From Bacteroidota bacterium (lineage in GTDB: Bacteria > Bacteroidota > Bacteroidia > Flavobacteriales_E > Vicingaceae), in contig JABFGJ010000001.1 in the NCBI GenBank assembly GCA_013112545.1, positions 558,001-622,000 of the forward strand: a stretch of DNA of 64,000 bases. The letters are read 5' to 3'. Within the stretch, counting starts at the first letter, position 1, and each line of letters opens with the position of its first letter. The translations under genes and the position numbers were made by a program. Below the pieces are notes generated by a model. That model was not told the origin of the DNA, ran no database searches, and saw nothing but the letters and a program-made list of their open reading frames with translations. Shown here in pieces: positions 1 through 8,238 of this stretch.

Positions 1-968
1 CCCTTAATTTGATACCCCCATTTAGAGTTTCTGTCTTCATAGCCAAGCAGCAAAGGAATTTCTACAAAATCGTATTGATTTGAGAAACGTTTTTCACCTT
101 TAAAGCTCATCTGCTCATAAATTTGAGTAAGGTTAATTCCTGTTTCAAAAAACTTATGATTTTTCAATTCATAATAAACGTTTGCTTGAAAAGTATATGC
201 AAGTCTAGTTTTTTCAGAGTTGTTTCTATGTTTTAAGTAATTAGAAGATAAGTTATAGTCAGCCGTCATAGTTTTGGTAATGGACTGGGGAGTAAATGCA
301 AATAAGAAGCTTGTTCTTTCTCTAAAAGGCTTTTTACTTGTTTCATAAGCCACATAATCGTATTCAAGTTCGCTCGCTTTCGGTTTATTTTCCAACTCGC
401 TATATTTGATTGATAACTGTGGCATTTTATCTAGTTCATACATACGCACAAAAGAAATAGGTTTTGCGCTTTCCCAACCGTCTAACTCATTGATTAAAAT
501 ATTTAATAAAGGGTCAGTTTTTATGACTGGTCTTGAAAATGCAGCTTGTTCAATTGATGCAAATAATTCGATGTCTGGAATATTCTCTAATTGCTCGTTT
601 AAATTTTTTGGATAAAAATCATGAATGGTTTTTGTTTTAATTGATTCTTGTTTGTTTTGAGGGTTAGCTGTTTCAAATGAATTTTCAGTTTTATTTTCTA
701 TTGTAGTAATTGGATTTACAGTTTCTTCTGGTGCTTTGTAATTTGCATGTTCTTCTCCTCCAAAAAGAATAGCAGAACTTCCACCACCGAGTAATAACAA
801 TAACATGGTTCCAAAAGTCCTCCAGTTAATTGATATTTTATTGGCTACTACATGACCGAAGGACCGTTTTGTCGCAATATTTTCCCATACTGAATCTGGA
901 GGAGAAACAGCGTGTTCACTGAGCTTGCTGTGGAACACTTCGTCAAATGAATTTATTTGATCAGACAT
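1..968 (-). CDS. Partial membrane-anchored protein with outer-membrane beta-barrel-like end (candidate anti-sigma partner)
   Basis: The reading frame opens at an ATG that overlaps the stop of the upstream sigma factor by 8 bases and runs off the window edge, so the C-terminus is missing. About 322 residues are visible. The N-terminus is a short acidic cytoplasmic-looking stretch with a VSPPDSVWENI motif, followed near residues 48-58 by one hydrophobic helix (TMLLLLLGGG), then a long polar linker. The last visible part (FVEIPLLLGYED) resembles the strands of PorT-like outer-membrane beta-barrels. In Bacteroidota, ECF sigma genes are often followed by such single-helix proteins, which may hold the sigma factor at the inner membrane. 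That role is inferred from position and overlap; no classical zinc anti-sigma motif is visible. Confidence 0.75.
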   Translation of the reverse strand, partial: MSDQINSFDEVFHSKLSEHAVSPPDSVWENIATKRSFGHVVANKISINWRTFGTMLLLLLGGGSSAILFGGEEHANYKAPEETVNPITTIENKTENSFETANPQNKQESIKTKTIHDFYPKNLNEQLENIPDIELFASIEQAAFSRPVIKTDPLLNILINELDGWESAKPISFVRMYELDKMPQLSIKYSELENKPKASELEYDYVAYETSKKPFRERTSFLFAFTPQSITKTMTADYNLSSNYLKHRNNSEKTRLAYTFQANVYYELKNHKFFETGINLTQIYEQMSFKGEKRFSNQYDFVEIPLLLGYEDRNSKWGYQIK

Positions 969-1500
969 TGTTCTTAAAATTTTGTTCCGTTAATACTTTT
1001 TGTATCCACTTTCTAGCTTTTGCTAGCTGTGAACGAGAAGTGCTTTCAGTTGTCTTAAGCAGTTCTCCTATTTCTTTGTGGCTATATCCCTCTATTACAT
1101 ATAAATTAAACACCATCCGATATCCATCTGGCAGCTGTTGTATTATTTTTAAAAGTTCTTGTTCGCTTAAATTGCTAATAGCCTTAGAAGAAACAACTGC
1201 ATCTTGATAATCTTCTATGCCAATATGCTCATTTTTAAAGCTTGATTTTCGACAGTAATTTAAAGAGGTATTTACCATAATTCTGCGAATCCAACCTTCG
1301 AAAGAGCCATTGTTCTTAAAAGCAGAAATGTTATCGAACACTTTAATGAACCCATCTTGTAACATGTCCTGAGCTTCTTGGTTATGGCGAGCATACCTCA
1401 AGCAAACAAAATACATTTTTGCTGAAAACCGTTCATACAAAGCTTTCTGAGCGTTTTTATTCTCAGCAATACAAGCTTGTATTAGTTGTTTTTCATCCAT
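961..1500 (-). CDS. ECF-type RNA polymerase sigma factor
   Basis: This protein of about 179 residues has the two conserved parts of sigma-70 family ECF factors. Region 2 holds YFVCLRYARHNQEAQDMLQDG and the SFEGWIRRI stretch for core binding and -10 recognition. Region 4 is a helix-turn-helix around YSHKEIGELLKTTESTSRSQL. I chose the ATG giving MDEKQLIQAC because family members start close to this helix; an in-frame ATG 12 codons upstream (base 1536) is possible. The stop overlaps the start of the downstream membrane protein, which suggests co-translation and a regulatory pair. The signal sensed is not evident. Confidence 0.9.
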   Translation of the reverse strand: MDEKQLIQACIAENKNAQKALYERFSAKMYFVCLRYARHNQEAQDMLQDGFIKVFDNISAFKNNGSFEGWIRRIMVNTSLNYCRKSSFKNEHIGIEDYQDAVVSSKAISNLSEQELLKIIQQLPDGYRMVFNLYVIEGYSHKEIGELLKTTESTSRSQLAKARKWIQKVLTEQNFKNNV

Positions 1501-1600
1501 TAAATAAAGAAAATTTGGTAAGATCTCTTTTTGCAAGACACAAGTAGTTGAAAATGTGCTGCCTCACAAGTTAAATATAACAAGAAAAAACTAGATGTAC

Positions 1601-2599
1601 TTAAACCAAGTTCTTGCTGATTAAATATTCAGCAATTTGAATGGCATTGGTTGCAGCCCCCTTTCTCAAGTTGTCGGCAACAATCCAAAGGTTTAAACTA
1701 TTCGCGTAGCTTTCGTCACGTCTAATTCTACCTACAAAAACCTCATCTTTTTGGTGTGCATTTTTAGGCATGGGGTAAATAGATTCTCTTGGATTATCCA
1801 GGACAATAACCCCAGACGTTTCTTTTAAGAGCCGAACTACGTTCTCTAGTTCGAAACTTTTTTCAAAACTTACATTAACCGATTCGGCATGACCACCTAC
1901 AACGGGAACTCTAACTGCAGTAGCCGAAACACGAATAGTATCATCACTTAATATCTTTTTGGTTTCATTTACCAACTTCATTTCTTCTTTAGTGTATCCG
2001 TTTGCTTCAAAAACATCACATTGCGGAATACAATTTCTATAAATGGAATGCGGATAAGCCATTTCTCCTTGTATTCCTTGTTCTTCATTTTCTAATTGTC
2101 GAACTGCTTTTACTCCAGTTCCCGTAATGGATTGATAAGTAGAAATAACAATTCTGTTAATTTGAAATGCTTTATGCAAATTCGATAATGCTAAAACCAT
2201 TTGAATAGTAGAGCAATTTGGATTAGCAATAATTTTATTTTCTCGGCTTAACTCCCAAGCATTTATTTCTGGAACGATAAGTTTTTTATTAGGATCCATT
2301 CTCCAAGCAGAAGAATTATCTATAACTGTTGTGCCTTTTTGAGCAAATTTTTCAGCATAAGCTAAGGAGATAGAACCACCAGCCGAGAATAGAGCAATTT
2401 CTGGAGACATTTTTATGGCATCTTCAATCGAAACAATGGTAATTTCTTTTCCATTAAAGGTGATTTTCTTTCCAACAGAATTTTCAGAAGCAACTGGAAT
2501 TAATTGATTTATAGGAAATTTTCTTTTTGCTAACAATTCTAGCATAACTGAGCCCACTAATCCAGTTGCTCCAACTAAGGCGACATTTACAGTTTTCAT
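1601..2599 (-). CDS. asd: Aspartate-semialdehyde dehydrogenase
   Basis: The enzyme reduces L-aspartyl-4-phosphate to aspartate-4-semialdehyde, the branch point to lysine/diaminopimelate, threonine and methionine. The 332 residues are a normal full length. Visible features are the N-terminal nucleotide-binding loop VGATGLVGS, the catalytic cysteine in NPNCSTIQ near residue 130, and the GGHAESVNV substrate-binding histidine segment near residue 238. It is divergent from the lamin-tail gene that starts 66 bases away, and 100 bases separate it from the downstream sigma factor start. No unusual residues were seen. Confidence 0.97.
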   Translation of the reverse strand: MKTVNVALVGATGLVGSVMLELLAKRKFPINQLIPVASENSVGKKITFNGKEITIVSIEDAIKMSPEIALFSAGGSISLAYAEKFAQKGTTVIDNSSAWRMDPNKKLIVPEINAWELSRENKIIANPNCSTIQMVLALSNLHKAFQINRIVISTYQSITGTGVKAVRQLENEEQGIQGEMAYPHSIYRNCIPQCDVFEANGYTKEEMKLVNETKKILSDDTIRVSATAVRVPVVGGHAESVNVSFEKSFELENVVRLLKETSGVIVLDNPRESIYPMPKNAHQKDEVFVGRIRRDESYANSLNLWIVADNLRKGAATNAIQIAEYLISKNLV

Positions 2600-2664
2600 T
2601 CTTAATAATTGCTTTACTTTAAGGCTTTGTAAATTTACTAACTTTAATCCCTAATGATTGAACT

Positions 2665-5274
2665 ATGCTAAACAGGTTATTTTTTACAGTTTGTTTTTTA
2701 TTTTCAAGCCTTTTGCTATGTAGCCAAGGCTTTAGCGATAATTTTTCGGATGGAGATTTTATCAACAACCCAACATGGGTTGGCGAAACCAGTAAATTTC
2801 AAGTGAATTCAGCTAAGCAATTGCAATTGAATGATGCAAGTAAGTCTTCCCCGGCCTATTTGGCGACCACCTCAACAGCGATTTCTAATGCAACTTGGGA
2901 GTTTTATGTGCATTTAGATTTTGCCCCCTCTACAAGCAATTATGGGCAAGTTTATTTGGTTTCTGATAAAGCTGACTTAACAGGTTCTTTAACTGGATAT
3001 TTTGTTAAAATAGGAGGAGTGTCTGGGACTGTTGATGATGTAAGTTTATATCGCCAAAATGGAACCACTTCAACTTTGTTGATTGATGGCTTAGATGGAA
3101 CAGCGGGCAACGACCCAGTTGATTTAAAGATAAAAGTAACAAGAGATAGCCTTGGGAAGTGGGAGTTATTTACAGATTTAACAGCTACTGGAAATTCTTA
3201 TACTTCAGAAGGGGTTTCTACAGATAATTCCATTAGTCAATCAAGTTTTTTTGGTGTTTTATGTACCTATACTTCTACTCGGTTTGATAAATTTTGGTTT
3301 GATGATTTCAATGTAATTGGTCTGGTTTATCAAGATACATTAGCTCCTAAATTACTTGCAGTTAACGTGGTTAATAACAACACAATTGAACTTGATTTTA
3401 ATGAAAACATAGACACAACAAGCGCTAAGTTAATTTCGAATTACACCGTTAACAAAGGCATAGGAAATCCTGCTAGTATCTCCTTTTTAGCTGACAGCAG
3501 TATGCTGCAAATGACGTTTATAAATTCCTTTTTAAATGGCGAAGAATATGAAATAGAAGTACAAAATATAAAAGATAGAAGTGGAAATTCTATGTTGAAA
3601 GACACCATGGAGTTTTTATATTTTATTCCTCAAGCTGCGGTGTATAGAGACATAGTTATAAATGAAATTATGGCCGACCCTAGCCCACAGGTTGGACTGC
3701 CAGATGCTGAATTTATTGAAATATACAATGCTTCAAATAAAGTGTTTGATTTAAATAATTGGACTTTTAGTGATAGATCAACATCTTTGAAACTGGGGAC
3801 TTATTTATTAAAACCAGGAGATTATTTGATTTTATGTAGCCAATCGAGTGAAATGGCTTTTGTGACTTATGGAAAGACGCTAGCACTGACATCTTTTCCA
3901 AGTTTAGGTAACTCTGATGATGACTTACTCTTAAAAGACGATAATGGAAATTTAATTGACCAAGTGTTTTATAATGACACCTGGTACAACAACAGTGTTA
4001 AAAAAGATGGGGGATATACTTTAGAACAAATTAATCCCTTGAAACCTTGCACTGGGCAAAACAATTTTCGAGCTTCCCTCGATCCAAGTGGTGGAACTCC
4101 AGGCACACAAAATTCGGTTTATAATACAACACCAGATTTAACACCACCTAAACTTGTAGAAGTGCAAGTACTTTCCGAAACTACTTTAATTTTAATGTTT
4201 GATGAGACCTTGGATGAGGCAAGTATTGACACAGCTTCTTATCTATTTTCTAACGGCGATACTATAGTAAGTAGAAGTGGTATTAAACCCGAACTAAGCA
4301 ACATATCGCTTGTGTTATCAAGTAAGCTTGATTCTGGACAAGTTGTTTATGTATCTGTTACTGGCTTGGCAGATTGTTCTGGAAATTTAATTGAAAACAA
4401 CTCCACGAGGTTTGCACTTTCAGAATTGGCAGAAGCTGGAGACATCGTTATCAACGAAGTTTTATTTAACCCCAAAACTGGCGGCAGCGATTTTGTAGAG
4501 TATTACAATCGATCTGAAAAAATTATAAGCCTTAAAGACTGGCAACTTGCAAACTATGCTTACGATAGCATATCTAATAAAACCAGCCTTTTCAAAGAGC
4601 CCTTTTTGCTTTACCCAAAAGAGTACGTAGTGCTAACTAAAAGCAAAAACTATGTTGTAGGTGCTTATCCAAATGCTAAAGCTGATCGGATTGTGGAAGT
4701 ATCGAGTATGCCATCTTATAATGATGACGAGGGACAAGTTTATTTCTTAGATAACAATAACCGAGTAATTGATTTTTTTAATTATACGGATGATATGCAC
4801 TTCCCACTTTTAAGCAATAAGGAGGGCGTAACCCTAGAGCGAGTGGATCCGAATAGAGGAACTAATGAGCAAGGAAACTTTCAGTCAGCTTCTGAAAGAG
4901 AGGGCTTTGGAACACCTGGCTATCTAAACTCACAATCGTTCACAAACACTTCTTTTGATGGTGATTTTACTGTTGATCCTGAGCTTTTTTCTCCAGACAA
5001 TGATGGATATCATGATGTTGTTAATTTCAATTATCAATTTAATGCTCCAGGTTTTGTAGCTAATGTTTCCATTTTTGACCGCCAAGGAAGACTAATAAAA
5101 GAGCTTATTAAAAATGAACTTCTTGGTTCTAAAGGAACTTTTACTTGGGACGGAATTAAAGACGACGGAACCAAAGCTAATATTGGAATTTACATCATCT
5201 TTTTTGAGGTGTTTAATATTTCTGGAGACCAAGAAATATATAAGAAAAGCTGTGTACTTGCAGGAAAAATATGA
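2665..5274 (+). CDS. Secreted lamin-tail-domain protein with gliding-motility-type C-terminal domain
   Basis: The 869-residue protein has a signal peptide (residues 1-20, ending LLLCSQG). A concanavalin-like N-terminal domain spans about 25-215. Then come a bacterial Ig-like domain (from about 223, DTLAPKLLAVNV), a lamin-tail domain (from about 327, IVINEIMADPS), a second Ig-like domain (from about 491, LTPPKLVEVQV) and a second lamin-tail domain (from about 592, IVINEVLFNP). The final 100 residues (ELFSPDNDGYHD, then FTWDGIKDDG) resemble the FlgD-like/gliding-motility C-terminal domain used for T9SS export, but they end in KKSCVLAGKI rather than a classic type A end. A role outside the cell is likely; substrate and partner are unknown. 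It converges on another lamin-tail protein across a shared terminator. Confidence 0.88.
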   Translation: MLNRLFFTVCFLFSSLLLCSQGFSDNFSDGDFINNPTWVGETSKFQVNSAKQLQLNDASKSSPAYLATTSTAISNATWEFYVHLDFAPSTSNYGQVYLVSDKADLTGSLTGYFVKIGGVSGTVDDVSLYRQNGTTSTLLIDGLDGTAGNDPVDLKIKVTRDSLGKWELFTDLTATGNSYTSEGVSTDNSISQSSFFGVLCTYTSTRFDKFWFDDFNVIGLVYQDTLAPKLLAVNVVNNNTIELDFNENIDTTSAKLISNYTVNKGIGNPASISFLADSSMLQMTFINSFLNGEEYEIEVQNIKDRSGNSMLKDTMEFLYFIPQAAVYRDIVINEIMADPSPQVGLPDAEFIEIYNASNKVFDLNNWTFSDRSTSLKLGTYLLKPGDYLILCSQSSEMAFVTYGKTLALTSFPSLGNSDDDLLLKDDNGNLIDQVFYNDTWYNNSVKKDGGYTLEQINPLKPCTGQNNFRASLDPSGGTPGTQNSVYNTTPDLTPPKLVEVQVLSETTLILMFDETLDEASIDTASYLFSNGDTIVSRSGIKPELSNISLVLSSKLDSGQVVYVSVTGLADCSGNLIENNSTRFALSELAEAGDIVINEVLFNPKTGGSDFVEYYNRSEKIISLKDWQLANYAYDSISNKTSLFKEPFLLYPKEYVVLTKSKNYVVGAYPNAKADRIVEVSSMPSYNDDEGQVYFLDNNNRVIDFFNYTDDMHFPLLSNKEGVTLERVDPNRGTNEQGNFQSASEREGFGTPGYLNSQSFTNTSFDGDFTVDPELFSPDNDGYHDVVNFNYQFNAPGFVANVSIFDRQGRLIKELIKNELLGSKGTFTWDGIKDDGTKANIGIYIIFFEVFNISGDQEIYKKSCVLAGKI

Positions 5275-5299
5275 AAGGGGGAATTAAAAACTCCCCCTT
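5275..5299. terminator. Bidirectional intrinsic terminator
   Basis: AAGGGGGA at 5275-5282 pairs perfectly with TCCCCCTT at 5292-5299 around a 9-base loop. The hairpin lies right after the stop of the plus-strand lamin-tail gene and just before the minus-strand gene ends. A/T-rich tracts on both sides fit termination in both directions. Confidence 0.8.
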
Positions 5300-5303
5300 C
5301 CAT

Positions 5304-8177
5304 TTATTTTGTTAATATAATTTTTTGTACTCCAAATCCACTATTCAAAAAGTAAATTCCACTTTCAAGGGGACTTAAATCAATTTTATTAAGGCCTTCA
5401 TTGATGTTTGTTTTGAAAATTAATTTTCCGGTGATGTCATTAATAAAAACAAATTTAGAATCCTTGTTAGGGTTTGCAATTGTGATTAAACCATTACTAG
5501 GGTTTGGGTAAATACTAAGTGTTTGCTTATCAATTTTTACCGCATTAATTCCGACAGACATGTTTGCAAAACCTGGACTTCCTAAAATTGCAAAACCATT
5601 TACAATTGCGCTGGTTAAAGTAGTAACAGAGGCTCTCCAATTTGAACCTAAATTGTTGTCGCTTAAAGAATCGATTAACTCAATAGAGGCTCCACCACCA
5701 CTTGGTTTTCCAGCACTAGTTCCAGAAGGCCATGGAGAAGAGGTTTTATAATCGACAGAGTCAATGGTTCTACCAAAGTTGTCGTGTAATACAATGTCTT
5801 CACCTCCATTGGACAACCCTCCAGAAGTCCATTGAGAATTAGCTGAAAATCCAAAAACATTTTTAAAAGCAGATGTGTCAACTGCGATGACATAAAACTC
5901 ACCTACTTGAATGGTTTCTTGACCAAAAGTATATGTAACTCCATCAGCGAATACGTAGCCATTCATTGGAACAGGATTATTTCCTGCATTTACAATTTCG
6001 ATGTATTCCAAAGAATCTACTCCACTTTCTGGTGGATTATACATAATTTCTGTGATGATTAAATTAGCAAGAGCCCCAGGGGCTTTTACCGTATCACAAA
6101 CAACATTTTGGCAGTTATTGGCATCGTTAATGGTCACACAATAAGCACCTGCAGCTAAGTTTGAAATAGATGCCGTAGTAGCACCATTGCTCCACATATA
6201 AGTATAAGTGGGCGTTCCACCTGATGTGGTTGCGACTATACTACCATCATTACAAGAAGTACAAGTTGTGCTGTTAGCTAGCAAAGTTGTACTTAATACT
6301 GGAGGCTCAGTTAAACTAGTAGAAAGCACAGAATCTGTTCCTATGGCATCTTCTACAGTAACCGTATAAGTTCCTGCAACTAGGTTAAATATAGAGTCAG
6401 TAATTGCTCCATTGCTCCATGTGTAGGTATATGGACTTGTTCCACCAGTAACACTAACTTTTATGTTACCATCTGAGAAACCATTGCAGGTAATATTGTT
6501 AAAAGTAATACTTGGGACTAAAGCTGAAGGGCCTGAAATGGTTGAACAATCAACAGCAGAGCAAGAATTAGCATCGCTAACAGTAACGCAATAAGTTCCA
6601 ACAACTAGTCCAGTCCTATTTTGACTAGTTGAACCATCAGACCATAAATAAGAATAAGGGCTTGTTCCACCACCTACTGTAATTGTTATGGTTCCGTTAG
6701 AACCTCCATTTGTTGTAACATTTGTTGAAGTCGAACCTATAGTAATAGCAGAGGGCTCTGAAATGGTAGTTGAGTTTACACTAGTTGTGCCATTAGCATC
6801 AGTTAAGGTAATGGCATATGTGCCTGCACATAAATTAGTTGTGCTGTCTGACATAGCCCCATTTGACCAAAGATAAGTGTAAGGGCTAGAGCCACCCGAG
6901 GCGTTTGCAACAGCTTTACCATCACAAACCCCATTACAAGAAGCATTTGTTGATACAATGTTTAAAGTAATAGGAGTAGGGCAGGTATTTGCAACACCTG
7001 GACTAGCATAGACTTGTTTACCATTGACAATTTTTCCAGTTACAACTTGAGTAGCTGCAGCCCAATTACTTCCAAGGCTATTGTCAGAACTTGTGTTACA
7101 CAAAACCAAAGAAGCTCCACCGCCATATACTTGACCTGCATTACCTCCATTTGGCCAAGGATTACTATTTTTATAATCAACAGAATCTATGGTTTTGCCT
7201 AAGTTATCAACTAGAATGATGTCTTCTCCACCATTAGACAAGCCACCAGAAGTCCAAATAAAGTCAGCATTTAAACCATAGGTATTTCTAAAAGCTGAAG
7301 AATCATAAGCAACTGTAAAGTATTGATTTGGAGTTATTATAGCTGAAGGGAAGGTGTGTATGACACCTTGAGTAAAATTAAATCCATTCAAGTCAACGGA
7401 AGTGCTTCCTGCATTAAAAAACTCGATAAATTCACTGGTGTCAGTTCCAGATTCTGGCCCATTATACATAATTTCTGTAATCACTAAATTTGGTGTAGCA
7501 GAGCTGTTTATAGTGTAAGTTATGTTTAATGTTGGATGAGTTGATGCAGTTGCATGCTCTCTTGTATTGAAACGCACAGCACTGCTAGGAGTGCTTTCAT
7601 CACCAATAATAATCCAACCAAAGTTTGATGAAGGGGAATTTACCCAGTTTTGAACATCATTAACTAGAGCTGTAGAAGATACCCAATTGACTGTTCCGAT
7701 GGTAACGGCAGCTGTTGCTGTAGGGGTTGAATTAAAATCACCACCTGAGCTTGTCCAGTTGCTTGTATTGTAAAAGGTATGAATCCAAGTCGCATCATTT
7801 GTTGTTGAACTTGTTCCACTACCTTCATTTCCCGGTGCATTAGAGTTCCCTTCACCCCAATCAGAATTTAATCGATGCAATGAAATATTAGTAGCAGAAG
7901 TTACCCCTTTGCTTGCTTCCATTTGTAAGCTAGCAGATGTAATTGTGATGTTGGCTGGAAGGCTTGATAAATTAAATTTTACCAAACCCCTTCTGATATA
8001 ATCACTTCCTTGGTTTGTTCTTCCTGCAAAAAGAAACTCCCCTACACTATTGCTTAGAGCTCCTGTTGATGATTCATATAGGGTATTATCTTTTTCTGCC
8101 GAAAAGCTAACGGTGGTTTGTGCATTTATAAGCAAATTGATAGAAAACAAAGCGGTAAGTAGTAGTAATTTATTCAT
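5304..8177 (-). CDS. Secreted protein with DNRLRE, two lamin-tail domains, four SprB-like repeats and type A T9SS sorting domain
   Basis: The 957-residue protein begins with a signal peptide (to about INAQ, residue 20). A DNRLRE-type beta domain spans about 28-220 (DNTLYESSTG, RRGLVKFNL). A lamin-tail domain spans about 229-392, four SprB-like repeats about 405-700, and a second lamin-tail domain about 705-869. The type A sorting domain starts near 882 (SIYPNPSNG, then LESGIYFL). The two lamin-tail domains are close copies of each other. Cysteine use in the four repeats is irregular: repeats 1 and 3 lack the GC partner, repeat 2 lacks the first cysteine. It probably reaches the cell surface through T9SS; its ligand cannot be told. 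The upstream gene's terminator lies only 25 bases before this ATG. Confidence 0.9.
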   Translation of the reverse strand: MNKLLLLTALFSINLLINAQTTVSFSAEKDNTLYESSTGALSNSVGEFLFAGRTNQGSDYIRRGLVKFNLSSLPANITITSASLQMEASKGVTSATNISLHRLNSDWGEGNSNAPGNEGSGTSSTTNDATWIHTFYNTSNWTSSGGDFNSTPTATAAVTIGTVNWVSSTALVNDVQNWVNSPSSNFGWIIIGDESTPSSAVRFNTREHATASTHPTLNITYTINSSATPNLVITEIMYNGPESGTDTSEFIEFFNAGSTSVDLNGFNFTQGVIHTFPSAIITPNQYFTVAYDSSAFRNTYGLNADFIWTSGGLSNGGEDIILVDNLGKTIDSVDYKNSNPWPNGGNAGQVYGGGASLVLCNTSSDNSLGSNWAAATQVVTGKIVNGKQVYASPGVANTCPTPITLNIVSTNASCNGVCDGKAVANASGGSSPYTYLWSNGAMSDSTTNLCAGTYAITLTDANGTTSVNSTTISEPSAITIGSTSTNVTTNGGSNGTITITVGGGTSPYSYLWSDGSTSQNRTGLVVGTYCVTVSDANSCSAVDCSTISGPSALVPSITFNNITCNGFSDGNIKVSVTGGTSPYTYTWSNGAITDSIFNLVAGTYTVTVEDAIGTDSVLSTSLTEPPVLSTTLLANSTTCTSCNDGSIVATTSGGTPTYTYMWSNGATTASISNLAAGAYCVTINDANNCQNVVCDTVKAPGALANLIITEIMYNPPESGVDSLEYIEIVNAGNNPVPMNGYVFADGVTYTFGQETIQVGEFYVIAVDTSAFKNVFGFSANSQWTSGGLSNGGEDIVLHDNFGRTIDSVDYKTSSPWPSGTSAGKPSGGGASIELIDSLSDNNLGSNWRASVTTLTSAIVNGFAILGSPGFANMSVGINAVKIDKQTLSIYPNPSNGLITIANPNKDSKFVFINDITGKLIFKTNINEGLNKIDLSPLESGIYFLNSGFGVQKIILTK
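5570..7493 (-). repeat. Intragenic duplication of a lamin-tail domain flanking SprB repeats
   Basis: The lamin-tail domain encoded around 7000-7493 and the one around 5570-6065 share long identical protein stretches such as WTSGGLSNGGEDI and TIDSVDYK. They sit symmetrically on either side of the four SprB-like repeats. This points to duplication of one domain inside the gene. Boundaries are approximate. Confidence 0.8.
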
Positions 8178-8202
8178 GTGTGTCTTTTATGATTATTGTA
8201 AT

Positions 8203-8233
8203 AAAAAAGAGGGAATAACTTTCCCTCTTTTTT
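8203..8233 (-). terminator. Strong intrinsic terminator between two SprB-repeat genes
   Basis: A 13-base perfect stem pairs 8203-8215 with 8221-8233 around a 5-base loop. On the minus strand it is followed by a T-tract. It sits six bases after the stop of the 878-residue gene and 25 bases before the start of the next minus-strand gene. Confidence 0.85.
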
Positions 8234-8238
8234 TAAAT

